Positions 9,497-18,762 of a DNA stretch of 64,000 nt are shown here, in pieces (position 1 is the first letter of the stretch; each line of letters opens with the position of its first letter). The notes beneath the pieces were generated by a model. That model saw only the letters and a program-made list of their open reading frames with translations. It was not told where the DNA came from and did no database searches. Both the position numbers and the translations under genes were made by a program. The DNA comes from Gammaproteobacteria bacterium (GTDB taxonomy: Bacteria > Pseudomonadota > Gammaproteobacteria > Pseudomonadales > JAUIET01): assembly GCA_030429735.1 (NCBI GenBank), contig JAUIET010000003.1, positions 124,001 through 188,000 on the forward strand. The letters are read 5' to 3'.

Positions 9497-10075
9497 TTAT
9501 CTGAACAAAGGTTCCAATTGCCTGTCTATTGCTTCCCTGGCACGAAATATCCGCGATCTAACGGTGCCAACCGGACAATCCATGATATCGGCGATGTCTT
9601 CATAGCTCAGACCATCAAATTCCCGCAAAGTTACTGCGGTACGCAGATCTTCCGGCAATTGCGTGATGGCCTTGTTCACAATATCTTTAAGTTCCGCGCC
9701 AAACAGCTGATTTTCCGGGTTTTCGATGTCTTTCAGCTGCCCAGCCGACTCAAAATACTCAGCGTCCTGCACGTCTATGTCACTGCCCGGCGGCCTGCGG
9801 CCTTTGGCCATCAAGTGGTTTTTAGCCGTGTTGATAGCGATTCGATACAACCAGGTATAGAACTGGCTGTCGCCTCGGAATTTTGGCAGTGCGCGATAGG
9901 CCTTGATGAAGGCTTCCTGAGTGACGTCCTGGACCTCACCGGAATCTCTCACATAGCGCGAGACCAGACCCAGAATCTTGTGCTGGTATTTGATCACCAG
10001 TAAATCGAACGCTCTTTTATCGCCTTTCTTAACGCGCTGAACCAGCTGTTGGTCTGACTGACTGCTTGGCTCCAC
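9497..10075 (-). CDS. rpoE: RNA polymerase sigma factor RpoE (AlgU)
   Basis: The extracytoplasmic-stress sigma factor. Region 2 (LLVIKYQHKILGLVSRYV, then TWLYRIAINTAKNHL) and region 4 (LREFDGLSYEDIADIMDCPVG) are complete within 192 residues. The start is GTG at 10075 with GAGGT about 6 bases upstream; no ATG fits better. It heads the rseA-rseB-rseC-mucD group and diverges from nadB over 148 bases. I could not find a convincing GAACTT/TCTGA sigma-E promoter in that gap. Confidence 0.97.
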   Translation of the reverse strand: MEPSSQSDQQLVQRVKKGDKRAFDLLVIKYQHKILGLVSRYVRDSGEVQDVTQEAFIKAYRALPKFRGDSQFYTWLYRIAINTAKNHLMAKGRRPPGSDIDVQDAEYFESAGQLKDIENPENQLFGAELKDIVNKAITQLPEDLRTAVTLREFDGLSYEDIADIMDCPVGTVRSRIFRAREAIDRQLEPLFR

Positions 10076-10223
10076 TGACTGACCTCAAAGGCGGCTTAAA
10101 GACGTAGGCGCGACGGCGCATTCCCTATTACAATGCACGAGGCTGTAACAAGCGGGCGCTATGGTAGCCGGCTGCTGCCATTTGGGCAACTCAGCAAGGC
10201 GGGGTAAACGAACAGTAGATTCT

Positions 10224-11786
10224 ATGAATACAGACTTCTCCCACGACGTTCTGATAATTGGCAGCGGGATTGCAGGCCTGTCACTGGCCCTTAGCTTATC
10301 TAAACGAGGCCGAATTGCCGTTCTCTCCAAGGCCGCTATGCAGCAGGGTTCGTCTTTCTATGCACAAGGCGGAATAGCAGCTGTAATCGACCCTGAAGAC
10401 AGTGTTGAGTTGCATGTCAGTGACACGCTGAATGCTGGAGCGGGGCTCTGCGACGAAGACGCTGTGCGCTTTACTGTTGAGAACAGCAAGGCAAGCGTTG
10501 AATGGCTTATCCAGCAGGGCGTTGAATTCACGCGCGGCGATGACAACGATTATCACCTTACCAAGGAAGGTGGCCACAGCCACCGTAGAATTCTGCATGC
10601 GGCGGACGCTACCGGCAAAGTCGTGGTCGAAGCACTGATACGCAATGTGCTGAATGAACAACGCATCGATATTATGGAAGAACACGTCGCCGTCGATCTA
10701 ATTGTTGAACAAGGTCGCTGCGTTGGCGCCTACGTGCTTGACCGCAAGAGCAGCCACGTGGACACTTTCAAGGCACGTTTCGTTGTTCTGGCCACTGGCG
10801 GTGCCAGCAAGGTGTATTTGTACACCAGCAATCCCGATGGCGCTTCCGGCGATGGTATTGCCATGGCCTGGCGCGCGGGTTGCCGCGTGGCCAATATGGA
10901 GTTCAACCAGTTTCATCCCACCTGTCTGTACCACCCGCAAGCAAAGTCATTTTTGCTGACTGAAGCCCTGCGCGGAGAGGGGGCTTATTTGCGACTGCCG
11001 GATGGCGAGCGCTTTATGCATCGGTTCGATGATCGCCTGGAGCTGGCACCGCGCGATATTGTCGCCCGCGCCATTGACCATGAGATGAAGCGACTGGGCA
11101 GTGACTGCGTGTATCTGGACATTAGCCATAAACCCAAAGAATTTGTTGCAGACCACTTCCCCACGGTCATGGAAGGCTGTGCGCGTTTCGGACTGGACAT
11201 CACCAGTCAGCCAATACCGGTGGTACCCGCCGCCCACTACAGCTGTGGTGGCGTGATGGTCGATCAAAATGGTCGTACCGATCTTGAAAGTTTGTATGCA
11301 ATCGGTGAAACAACGTTTACTGGCCTGCACGGCGCAAACCGCATGGCCAGCAACTCCTTGCTGGAGTGCATTGTTTATGCAAAGTCCGCCTGCGAACACA
11401 TTGAGTCTCTGTGGGACGTGGTGGATACTCCGGCCACACCGGATGCCTGGGATGAATCCCAAGTGACAGACTCTGATGAAGACGTTGTGATTTCGCATAA
11501 CTGGGATGAGTTACGCCGCTTTATGTGGGACTACGTAGGCATCGTGCGTACAGACAAGCGATTGCAACGAGCGTTGAATCGAGCGGATCTTCTGCTGGCT
11601 GAAATTGCTGAATATTACAGCAACTACAAAGTCAGTAGCGACCTGATCGAACTGCGCAATTTAGCGCAAGTGGCGGAGTTGATTATTCGCTCGGCAATGC
11701 AGCGCAAGGAAAGCCGTGGTCTGCATTACACACTGGATTATCCGCAACTAGCTGCGCGCGCCGAAAACACCGTGCTTACGCCGTAA
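10224..11786 (+). CDS. nadB: L-aspartate oxidase
   Basis: NadB oxidises L-aspartate to iminoaspartate, the first step of NAD synthesis from aspartate, using FAD. The dinucleotide-binding motif GSGIAG is at residues 13-18 of the 520-residue protein. The succinate-dehydrogenase-like signature MEFNQFHPT and the substrate-binding HPTCLYHP and [11 protein letters not shown] segments are present. I chose ATG 10224 because the frame upstream (from 10161) adds a non-conserved stretch. The 3' end overlaps ygfX by 39 bases in convergent orientation. Confidence 0.96.
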   Translation: MNTDFSHDVLIIGSGIAGLSLALSLSKRGRIAVLSKAAMQQGSSFYAQGGIAAVIDPEDSVELHVSDTLNAGAGLCDEDAVRFTVENSKASVEWLIQQGVEFTRGDDNDYHLTKEGGHSHRRILHAADATGKVVVEALIRNVLNEQRIDIMEEHVAVDLIVEQGRCVGAYVLDRKSSHVDTFKARFVVLATGGASKVYLYTSNPDGASGDGIAMAWRAGCRVANMEFNQFHPTCLYHPQAKSFLLTEALRGEGAYLRLPDGERFMHRFDDRLELAPRDIVARAIDHEMKRLGSDCVYLDISHKPKEFVADHFPTVMEGCARFGLDITSQPIPVVPAAHYSCGGVMVDQNGRTDLESLYAIGETTFTGLHGANRMASNSLLECIVYAKSACEHIESLWDVVDTPATPDAWDESQVTDSDEDVVISHNWDELRRFMWDYVGIVRTDKRLQRALNRADLLLAEIAEYYSNYKVSSDLIELRNLAQVAELIIRSAMQRKESRGLHYTLDYPQLAARAENTVLTP

Positions 11787-12251
11787 TTCCTGCTTTTCTG
11801 AGGATTCATTGCGTAAAGCAACTCGCAACAAGCGCATCAGCTCGGCGTCGGCCGAATCATTGAACAGGCATACGCTCGGTTGTAGCAGTATCTTCGGGCA
11901 ATGCTGCGCCCGATCCAGCTTGAACGACAGGCAAATCAGACTGGCGGTCATGGTCGAATGGTGCCCCACCAATGTCGCAGTATGCCAATCCTGGTTTGCG
12001 GTTTGCAACGACCAACCCGACTCGCTCAGCCGAACAGCAATCACTGACGATTTCGCACGCAACAGATAAAAACGCCGGTAAGCATCCCAAGCAAGACACA
12101 ATAAGCAGAGTAAGGCAGAAAGTGGCACTACTGAGCTAGCCGACTGAATCCACACCATAACAATGGCTGCCAGACAGGTGAGTAGCAGCACAACCAGTAG
12201 CAGAAGGAATATCCTGGATGGTTTAAGACAAATCTCTAGGGGTATTTGCAT
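11748..12251 (-). CDS. ygfX: YgfX-family membrane protein (CptA-like)
   Basis: A 167-residue protein with two N-terminal membrane helices (about residues 12-58) and a small cytoplasmic domain containing the W-x-L-Q and LVGHHS pattern of YgfX. The family partners SdhE; in E. coli it has been described as a toxin affecting cell division, and as a partner in flavinylation genetics. ATG 12251 has AAGGA upstream and overlaps sdhE by 29 bases. The sequence is divergent, so family assignment rests partly on position next to sdhE. Confidence 0.75.
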   Translation of the reverse strand: MQIPLEICLKPSRIFLLLLVVLLLTCLAAIVMVWIQSASSVVPLSALLCLLCLAWDAYRRFYLLRAKSSVIAVRLSESGWSLQTANQDWHTATLVGHHSTMTASLICLSFKLDRAQHCPKILLQPSVCLFNDSADAELMRLLRVALRNESSEKQELRRKHGVFGARS

Positions 12252-12489
12252 GTTGCACAATCCTTTGCACAATAGGGCGAAGCGATTCTTCCTCCGGCTG
12301 GCTACGTTGCATCATCCACGCGTAGATTTCAGTGTCTTCGCAGGCCAGTAGTGCCCGGTAAGCGTGCTGCTGCTCTTCAGTCAAATTAGCGTATTGCTGC
12401 TCAACAAAGGGCACCAGAATCAAATCCAGTTCCAGCATTCCGCGCCGACTGTGCCAGTAAACCCGGCGGGCTTCTTCATCGCTGGCCAT
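12223..12489 (-). CDS. sdhE: FAD assembly factor SdhE
   Basis: SdhE helps attach FAD covalently to succinate dehydrogenase. The RGMLELDLIL motif, including the conserved RGxxE, is at residues 17-26 and the acidic LLACEDTEIYAWM region follows. With ATG 12489 (AAGGA upstream) the protein is 88 residues, the family length; longer frames from 12618 are not supported. It is paired with ygfX downstream and diverges from ygfZ, whose start lies 96 bases away. Confidence 0.93.
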   Translation of the reverse strand: MASDEEARRVYWHSRRGMLELDLILVPFVEQQYANLTEEQQHAYRALLACEDTEIYAWMMQRSQPEEESLRPIVQRIVQHANTPRDLS

Positions 12490-12585
12490 TGCTGCTAATC
12501 CTTGGGAAAGATGCGCTATTATAACCGACTCAACACTGCCAAGGTGTGCGAAGCTGAAGATTCGTACCCGTACCGAAGAAGCTGA

Positions 12586-13482
12586 ATGATGCCAGATGCT
12601 ACAGAGCGAGCAGCCCACTGGAGCTGCTTACGTATTGAAGGTCCAGATACCCGGCAATTTTTACAGGGCCAGCTAAGCAATGACGTCACAATGATAACGT
12701 CCGAACAGGCTATTTTCGCTGGCTTGTGCACACCCAAAGGTCGCCTGCTGGCTAACTTTTATTTGGTGCAGACTGGCGCTGATGCTAACGAGCTATTGCT
12801 ACTCGTGCCTGAGTCGTCGGCTCAGATTGTGTTAAGCACGCTGTCAAAGTACATTGTGTTCTCCAAAGCAGAGATTTCCATCGTGCCTGAGTGGACAGTC
12901 GCCGGCGCAGAAATCAATGGCCATTCTGGGTCAACGGTAAAACTACCCGCTGATCAATCGCTGTCATGCACCACCTGCGCCGGCGGCATCATAATACGCA
13001 TAACACAGGGGCAGCCACGCTGCTTGCTGGCCTGTGACGTCACTGATGTGAGCGCCATGGATTCTGTGGTGACAATACAAAGCGCGAATGATTGGGCGCT
13101 CAGTGATATACGAGCCGGGCTGGGTTTTGTTGAACAGCAAACCAGCGATCAATTTATACCGCAAATGCTCAATATGCATCTCACAAACGGAATCAGCTTT
13201 ACCAAAGGTTGTTACACTGGCCAGGAAATCGTCGCAAGAACAAAATACAAAGGGGCGGTAAAGCGGCAAATGGTGCGTTTGCGCGTGGCTACTGATTGCT
13301 TGCCGATTGCAGGAACACCACTTGACAATGAATCCGGTGATAAAGCGCTAGGTACGGTGATTTCAGCCGCGCGTGCGGACAATCAATATATCGAGATGTT
13401 AGCCGTTCTCAACAATCCGGAAATGCCCGCTTATTTTGAAGGTAGGGCAACGCAAACATTGCCTTTGCCCTATCTGGCTTAA
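12586..13482 (+). CDS. ygfZ: Folate-binding Fe-S maintenance protein YgfZ
   Basis: YgfZ is a tetrahydrofolate-binding relative of GcvT that helps maintain certain iron-sulfur proteins. The diagnostic motif KGCYTGQE is at residues 207-214, and the N-terminal DTRQFLQGQLSNDV segment is typical. Two ATGs in tandem (12586, 12589) make the start uncertain by one codon. Its stop overlaps the M48 protease stop by 4 bases in convergent orientation. Confidence 0.94.
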   Translation: MMPDATERAAHWSCLRIEGPDTRQFLQGQLSNDVTMITSEQAIFAGLCTPKGRLLANFYLVQTGADANELLLLVPESSAQIVLSTLSKYIVFSKAEISIVPEWTVAGAEINGHSGSTVKLPADQSLSCTTCAGGIIIRITQGQPRCLLACDVTDVSAMDSVVTIQSANDWALSDIRAGLGFVEQQTSDQFIPQMLNMHLTNGISFTKGCYTGQEIVARTKYKGAVKRQMVRLRVATDCLPIAGTPLDNESGDKALGTVISAARADNQYIEMLAVLNNPEMPAYFEGRATQTLPLPYLA

Positions 13483-14933
13483 CGCACAACTTTCAACCAC
13501 TCGCCTGCTTTTGGTTCGCCATAAGGGTAGTAACCATTCATCAATCGCAGCTCTTCTTCAGCGAACTTCTTGATCGGGCTTTGCTCGGCCAGTTTCGCAA
13601 ACGTTGTGCCGGGAGGTACTTGCTGCCAGGTAATGTGCCTGGATAGTGCTATGTTCTTCTCATAGTCATTGAGTGGTCGAAAGCTCCAGAACGTTGCCAT
13701 AAACAGGGTATCGTAAAAACTGTTCTGTTTGTCTTTATCAACCTGAGCAACGAACAGGAATGCGCGCTTCTTGTGAAACATCACCGCTACCCGTCGCTCG
13801 GGGTACTTATCAGATGCCGGAACACGGCCTGTATATCCTTTCACTGTGTCAGAATCCAGCGACTCACCATCAATCAAATTGCTGAATCCACGCGACTCCT
13901 TCAGGTACTGCTCAGGGGACACATCTTCTTTCAGTTTCTTGACTCGCATCTGAATCACCGCCCCATCACTTGGACCACGCGCCTGAATAATTGAGCCCCG
14001 GCTTTTAATCTTCCAACCGCTTGGGTAAGCCAGCGTGAAGTCCATCGGTCGGTTTAAATAACGGCTACCATTGGTTCTCGTCACCAGCGGGTAATCTTTA
14101 AACTTGAATCCTTCCATTTGGCGTTCAAATTCGCCGTCCAGGCCACGGCTAACCTGTCCTTCCTTAAGCCCCCCCACCTCACGAACCAGATTTTGCAGGC
14201 GTTTATCATTGCGCGGGTGGGTGGAAAACAAGCCGTGATAGCCAGACACTTTACGCCCTTCCTCTTTCGCCTTGAGTCGTTCAAATCGCTCGTGGTCCTT
14301 GAGTGTGGCGATTCCATCAATCATGGCGTCCGGCGGATAACCGGCGGCGAGCAAGTAGCGCGCGCCCGCCTCATCTGCCTCCAGCTCGTTCTCGCGCCCG
14401 TAGCCGGTGACCAACGCGGTACCGGCCAGGCTACCCAAACTGTTGGTCGCGTTGGCTGCTGTACCACTGCCCGTGGTTACACCAACAGCAATGGCTGCAA
14501 TCGTTGACAAGGCTTTGCTCAACCCGGATGCCGTCGACCTCTTTTCCGGGTGGCGGTGCACCAGATGGCCAATTTCATGACCAATTACGCCGGCCAGCTG
14601 CGCCTCCGACTGAATATACGTTAACAACCCGCTATTGATGTAGACGAAGCGCCCCGGTGTTACAAAGGCGTTGATGGTCGGGTCGTTGAGTACAGTGAAT
14701 GTCCATTTCTCATCCGCCATTTCACTCTGCGACACCATCAAATTGCCCAGCTTGCTCACGTACGCTTGCAGTTCCTCGTCTGGGTAACGGCTTTCGCTGT
14801 TCAGCTTTTCGTATGCTTCACGGCCTTGCTTTTCAGCCTTTGATTCCGCAATGGCAATGGGTGAGAAGCCTGAAGTGCTGAAAAGCAGCAAGCATGCAAC
14901 AACTACCAGCCCTTTGTTAAACGCGTTGACCAT
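13479..14933 (-). CDS. M48-family periplasmic zinc metalloprotease
   Basis: A secreted metalloprotease of the BepA-like M48 group. The signal peptide covers residues 1-29; the zinc site is HEIGH at 119-123, with the third ligand expected in ENELEADEAG near 187-196. The C-terminal third (LAYPSGWKIKSRGSIIQARG onward) is an extra domain seen in some M48 proteins rather than the TPR domain of BepA. At 484 residues it starts 16 bases after the lipoprotein gene at 14950, so it may be the last gene of the long envelope cluster. Its substrate is unknown; outer-membrane quality control would be the usual role. Confidence 0.88.
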   Translation of the reverse strand: MVNAFNKGLVVVACLLLFSTSGFSPIAIAESKAEKQGREAYEKLNSESRYPDEELQAYVSKLGNLMVSQSEMADEKWTFTVLNDPTINAFVTPGRFVYINSGLLTYIQSEAQLAGVIGHEIGHLVHRHPEKRSTASGLSKALSTIAAIAVGVTTGSGTAANATNSLGSLAGTALVTGYGRENELEADEAGARYLLAAGYPPDAMIDGIATLKDHERFERLKAKEEGRKVSGYHGLFSTHPRNDKRLQNLVREVGGLKEGQVSRGLDGEFERQMEGFKFKDYPLVTRTNGSRYLNRPMDFTLAYPSGWKIKSRGSIIQARGPSDGAVIQMRVKKLKEDVSPEQYLKESRGFSNLIDGESLDSDTVKGYTGRVPASDKYPERRVAVMFHKKRAFLFVAQVDKDKQNSFYDTLFMATFWSFRPLNDYEKNIALSRHITWQQVPPGTTFAKLAEQSPIKKFAEEELRLMNGYYPYGEPKAGEWLKVVR

Positions 14934-14949
14934 TGGCTACTCCTTCGCT

Positions 14950-15615
14950 CTAGGCGTCGGGAAACATCTGATTTATCTGGCGAGACAGGCTGTTGCATAT
15001 AGACGTTTTGACTCTCGCAATCAGTGGCAGTGGTACAACAACCGCTGGCATGTAGGACGTTCCTTCGGCACTGGCGCTCAGCTCGGCAACGGGCTGGTCC
15101 TGGGTAATATCCCACACTGAAACCTCGTATTCGCCATCATCTTCCCAGGTACCGAACCCGAGGCAACCCGCACCACCAACGCCAATGGAACATGAGATAC
15201 CGCCTGCGCTGTCACCTCGCACAGTTTTACCATCAACCCAGACTATATACTGCAAGCCCATTTTTTTGACTTCTTCAGCGATGATTGGTTTCGCCAGCAT
15301 TGCCTTCAATCGACCAAGTTGCAGTGGCGCAGTTCGCGGCTCGAACCACGGATACAGACGGTCTGCAAACTCGCTCTCTGTGTACACTTGAACGGCATTC
15401 TTGCCTTTGCCAATTTGCTTGCCAATGCAAGACACCACAAAAGGTTCAGTAACAGCGCCGCTGGTGTGCCTGCGCCCCAGGACTGCAATCGATCTATCCG
15501 CTAACAGATCAACGCTGTCGCGTCTGTATTCATCGATGGTGGTCGTTGTGCACGCTGACAGCAAGGCCAAAACTGCCACAGCAAGCAGTCGCACACGGTC
15601 TGCTAGTTTCATCAT
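14950..15615 (-). CDS. Predicted outer-membrane lipoprotein
   Basis: A 221-residue lipoprotein: the lipobox LLSAC puts the lipidated cysteine at residue 22, followed by Thr, so outer-membrane sorting is likely. ATG 15615 has a strong GGAGGGAGA site and overlaps the preceding gene's stop by 4 bases; frames that begin at 15723 lack both. The mature part contains a glycine- and cysteine-rich loop (GISCSIGVGGAGCLGFGTW) and a WDITQ strand typical of small beta-rich lipoprotein domains. I do not recognise the family. It is the penultimate gene of the cluster and probably works with the neighbouring lipoprotein. Confidence 0.8.
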   Translation of the reverse strand: MMKLADRVRLLAVAVLALLSACTTTTIDEYRRDSVDLLADRSIAVLGRRHTSGAVTEPFVVSCIGKQIGKGKNAVQVYTESEFADRLYPWFEPRTAPLQLGRLKAMLAKPIIAEEVKKMGLQYIVWVDGKTVRGDSAGGISCSIGVGGAGCLGFGTWEDDGEYEVSVWDITQDQPVAELSASAEGTSYMPAVVVPLPLIARVKTSICNSLSRQINQMFPDA

Positions 15616-16604
15616 TCTCCCTCCACTTTCTGTGCCGCCCGCCGCTGGCGCTGTTCTCTGGCTTGCAGCCATCGTTCTACGGCCGGTAACGCGCTGAATC
15701 CCGTTGAAAATGCAGCGCCGCAATCACGAAGCGCCATTTGAGTCGCTGCCTGCAGAGCATCTGCTTGTGAGGTCATCATTGCTGACGGTGTTTTGCCATA
15801 GCAGGGCAGATTCCAACGCGTCACGACATCGTCGTTGTTGTCATAAATCACGAAATCGTACTGCAACCAGATTTCGTACACTTTCGTTCTGGTCGATCGC
15901 GGCGTTGTGTATTGCAGGCGTTTAATCTCAGGCACAACGTATAAATCCATATCCCCGGGCCTGTTTTCCGGCTCCAGGGAATCGAGCAAACTAGCTTGCT
16001 GGAACACCGGTGGCAGAACGCGACGCACCATGCGCGCTTGCGCCTCACCCAGTGCAACACGCATCTTCAGTCGCTGCTTACGCTTGTTCTTGGCGTCACC
16101 AGCGTCTTCTGAATTATCGGCCGCCTGTTCCTGTTGCGTAGACTGCGCAGAGCGCGCCGCAGTGGCCTCCGCATTCTCGGGATTTGTGCCCGAGTCAACG
16201 CTCGCTGGCTCATTCGCCGAGGTCTGTTTAGCGCTGCTCTCTGCATCGCTTCCTTTCTCGGCGATTTCTTGCTTACCGCCGTCTGCCTCTTCATCGCCTT
16301 CCTGCTGTTCAGCAGCTTGAGCTGGAGTTTCCTTTTTTGCTTCCTTTTTTTTCGGTTTGTTTTTTTTCTTTTTCTTTTGCTTTACCGGAACATTTTCAAA
16401 TTCCTGATAAACGTATTGTTCAAACTCAGGTGATATGTATATGCCCATGTGGACCGGGGATGGAACAACCAATGGTGTCGGGAACTCTTGTGATACATCC
16501 ACTTCCAGATTGGTAGAGCTGGCACAGCCGGTCAGCAGGCCCGCCAGTATCAACCGCGGTAAATGGAGACTTGAATTGGAATTTCTGGCGGCGATCAAAC
16601 TCAT
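15612..16604 (-). CDS. Predicted lipoprotein with a charged low-complexity linker
   Basis: A 330-residue protein with lipobox LTGC (Cys27). After a short N-terminal region comes a run of Lys, then alternating Glu/Ala/Gln/Ser (about residues 75-180). A folded C-terminal domain follows (about 182-310) with two conserved-looking cysteines (NLPCYGK and LRDCGAA). The linker would let the folded domain reach away from the membrane, across the periplasm or cell wall. No family recognised. It follows the second VWA gene by 77 bases. Confidence 0.8.
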   Translation of the reverse strand: MSLIAARNSNSSLHLPRLILAGLLTGCASSTNLEVDVSQEFPTPLVVPSPVHMGIYISPEFEQYVYQEFENVPVKQKKKKKNKPKKKEAKKETPAQAAEQQEGDEEADGGKQEIAEKGSDAESSAKQTSANEPASVDSGTNPENAEATAARSAQSTQQEQAADNSEDAGDAKNKRKQRLKMRVALGEAQARMVRRVLPPVFQQASLLDSLEPENRPGDMDLYVVPEIKRLQYTTPRSTRTKVYEIWLQYDFVIYDNNDDVVTRWNLPCYGKTPSAMMTSQADALQAATQMALRDCGAAFSTGFSALPAVERWLQAREQRQRRAAQKVEGE

Positions 16605-16681
16605 GCAAATTCCTTTATCATTGCGGGGTGCGGCATACTGTTCATAAGCGTCTTTTCCAGCTGGACATCAAACAATGAATA

Positions 16682-17680
16682 CTATTCCGGCACAAGCCCA
16701 ACGAAACTGCCGCCATTGCGATAGGTCATTTCACGCATCATGGTCGCAAAGCGGGTGGGGCTTGCGCCGGGCCTTACACCACGTCCGGCGATCAAATGCG
16801 GGAAACCAACGGCATGAATGCGCACCAGCCGCTTGCCATCTTCAATTTCGCGGTTAATGCTGTCAATGGTTAGCAAAACACGTTCGATAGATCCGCCGTT
16901 AAAATCATCACCGTAAACAAAGATACTGATTTTCTTACCGGGTTCATAATAGGTTCTGACGGCGGCTTCCAGGCCCTCAACAGGACTACTATTGCTGAAC
17001 GGCGTCCAGTTTTGCAAGCTGCGTATGATTGCGCGGCGTCGATGCGGCTCATCCGTCATCCATTTTTGCCGAAAACGGGTGAACATATAGTTGCCCATAT
17101 CATTCATGATCTGAATTCCTTTTACCTCAGGGTAAACATCCAGCGTGGCAATAATCTCTCGCTGCAAACGTGGCCAGGCGGAATTCACCATCGAACCTGA
17201 GGTGTCAATAATGAAGATCAGGTACTCGCTGTCCACAGGTATACCGCCAATAATGTCGTTGCTGCGCTGTGACGAGTCGCCCAGCAATCGCTGCATTTCC
17301 TCAGTCAATGCCTGTCGTGCGGATGCTAATTCACCGGCAAGCAGAGTATTAGTATCGGCGTCATCATCAGTTGCATTGAATTCACCGCGCAGTACGGTAA
17401 GTTCGCCCTGCAGCTGAGCCACGTACTTTTTGATTTGCGACAATTGCTCGCGTTTTGACAGCAAATCTTCGTTTTCCACACGCGCGTCGCCACGAACCTC
17501 AAACAGCTGCTCTTGTAATTCGGCAATACCCGCCTCGGTAGTCTGAGGCGAGTCCACAACAGCAGCAGGATCCATAATCTTGGTGATCAGGAGCAATAGG
17601 ATAATCGCGCCGAAACCGCAGCAAATGACATCGAGAAACGCGATGTTCATATCGTCACTGCTTCGTTTTCTGAGCCTCAT
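16682..17680 (-). CDS. Membrane-anchored VWA protein with ExbD-like helix (second copy)
   Basis: Order: short basic N terminus, one membrane helix with the FLDVICCGFGAIILLLL pattern (Asp17), a predicted coiled coil (about 50-135), then a von Willebrand A domain from about residue 150 with the metal-site start DTSGS at 159-163. The single helix with an Asp in LDV resembles the proton-relay helix of ExbD/TolR/MotB. ATG 17680 overlaps the first VWA gene by 4 bases and has AAGGA upstream; the protein is 332 residues. The VWA domain should face the periplasm. Role unknown; probably a partner of the ExbB-like protein at 20156. Confidence 0.85.
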   Translation of the reverse strand: MRLRKRSSDDMNIAFLDVICCGFGAIILLLLITKIMDPAAVVDSPQTTEAGIAELQEQLFEVRGDARVENEDLLSKREQLSQIKKYVAQLQGELTVLRGEFNATDDDADTNTLLAGELASARQALTEEMQRLLGDSSQRSNDIIGGIPVDSEYLIFIIDTSGSMVNSAWPRLQREIIATLDVYPEVKGIQIMNDMGNYMFTRFRQKWMTDEPHRRRAIIRSLQNWTPFSNSSPVEGLEAAVRTYYEPGKKISIFVYGDDFNGGSIERVLLTIDSINREIEDGKRLVRIHAVGFPHLIAGRGVRPGASPTRFATMMREMTYRNGGSFVGLVPE

Positions 17681-18762
17681 GGCCAATCCTTGGATGGACT
17701 GAGAAACGAACCGCGCGTTCGAGCGGCAAGATTCCAGTAGGCAGCTGCGGCGATTGGATCGCCCTCCATCGGAGCCAGTATCACGTTAACCGGAATACCT
17801 TCTGGCAAGTTGCGTACTGCTTGCACAAACAGCTTCAGCCGCTTATCGCTGTTCACCTGGCCTGAAGAGGGCTTTTCACCCTGGGTCGGCAACCCGTCGG
17901 TTAACAAAATGATGTTATCCGGGCGAGTGACAAAACCATCGATTGCGTCGAAGGCGTTCGCAAGACTGGTACCACCAGTGGGCACCAGTCGCCTGACCTC
18001 GGCCATCGCCTCTTCCAGTAGCGGCGTATCCGATACGCTGAGCCATTGACCATCTGTACCCTCCAGCACAGATTTCACGTTTGTATTGAACGCGTAGATC
18101 TGATATTCACTGTCTTGAGGAAGCTGCGCCGTTAACCAGTCGACCATAGCAATAACAGATTGCCATTTGGGCGCCCTACGCTGTTCCACCGCGGGTAAAT
18201 TACGAAGCCTGAGGATGTTGACCACAGTTCGGTCCAGCATACTCGAAGAGGCATCCAGCAAGATAAGAATTCGACGCCCGCCCACTCTTAGACCGGTCAA
18301 ATATTGGCGCTCACCTTCACCACGAACAAAGCGAGAGCGTCTTCCCTGTCCTTCAAGATCCGCAGAGCGCAAGCGCTCAAGCTCCTCTTCCAGGGTATTG
18401 ATCTCTGTTTTTAGCTGGTTGATATGCTCAATCTTCGACAGACTGTCGGCATTCTCTTCGGCCAGCTCTTGTTTGAGATTACGAATTTCCTCCACCAGAA
18501 CTTTCGACGCACCGTTTACTTCAACAAGCTCCTGCTCAACAACTTTCCTGGCATTTTTGGCTTCCGCCAGAAGCTCCTCTTCCAAGGCTATATCGCGTTC
18601 CAGTAATCTGACTTCTGACAGCTCGGCATTCGGATTTTCGACAGACTGAGTACTGTCAGCATGTTCAACAATCAGAAAAATCAGTACCACTGCGCCGAAA
18701 CCACAGGACATCACGTCCAAAAAGGACAGATTGAACGTGGTTGTGCTGCGCTTACGCCTCAT
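17677..18762 (-). CDS. Membrane-anchored VWA protein with ExbD-like helix (first copy)
   Basis: A 361-residue homologue of the next gene. The membrane helix at 13-32 reads FLDVMSCGFGAVVLIFL with Asp16; a long coiled coil spans about 45-135. The VWA domain has a complete MIDAS set: DASSS at 170-174, a Thr in TGGTSL and an Asp in LLTDGLP. So it can probably bind a divalent metal and a protein ligand. The start overlaps the preceding gene by 11 bases. The two VWA proteins are likely a heteromeric pair. Confidence 0.86.
   Translation of the reverse strand: MRRKRSTTTFNLSFLDVMSCGFGAVVLIFLIVEHADSTQSVENPNAELSEVRLLERDIALEEELLAEAKNARKVVEQELVEVNGASKVLVEEIRNLKQELAEENADSLSKIEHINQLKTEINTLEEELERLRSADLEGQGRRSRFVRGEGERQYLTGLRVGGRRILILLDASSSMLDRTVVNILRLRNLPAVEQRRAPKWQSVIAMVDWLTAQLPQDSEYQIYAFNTNVKSVLEGTDGQWLSVSDTPLLEEAMAEVRRLVPTGGTSLANAFDAIDGFVTRPDNIILLTDGLPTQGEKPSSGQVNSDKRLKLFVQAVRNLPEGIPVNVILAPMEGDPIAAAAYWNLAARTRGSFLSPSKDWP

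Noticed and set aside
9329-10003. A 224-codon plus-strand frame over rseA and rpoE
   Set aside because: It is a shadow of rpoE/rseA coding sequence; no ribosome site and no protein pattern.
10076-10223. A sigma-E-type promoter in front of rpoE
   Set aside because: No GAACTT/TCTGA pair at suitable spacing; only a poor TTGTTA/TAATAG pair at 15 bases.
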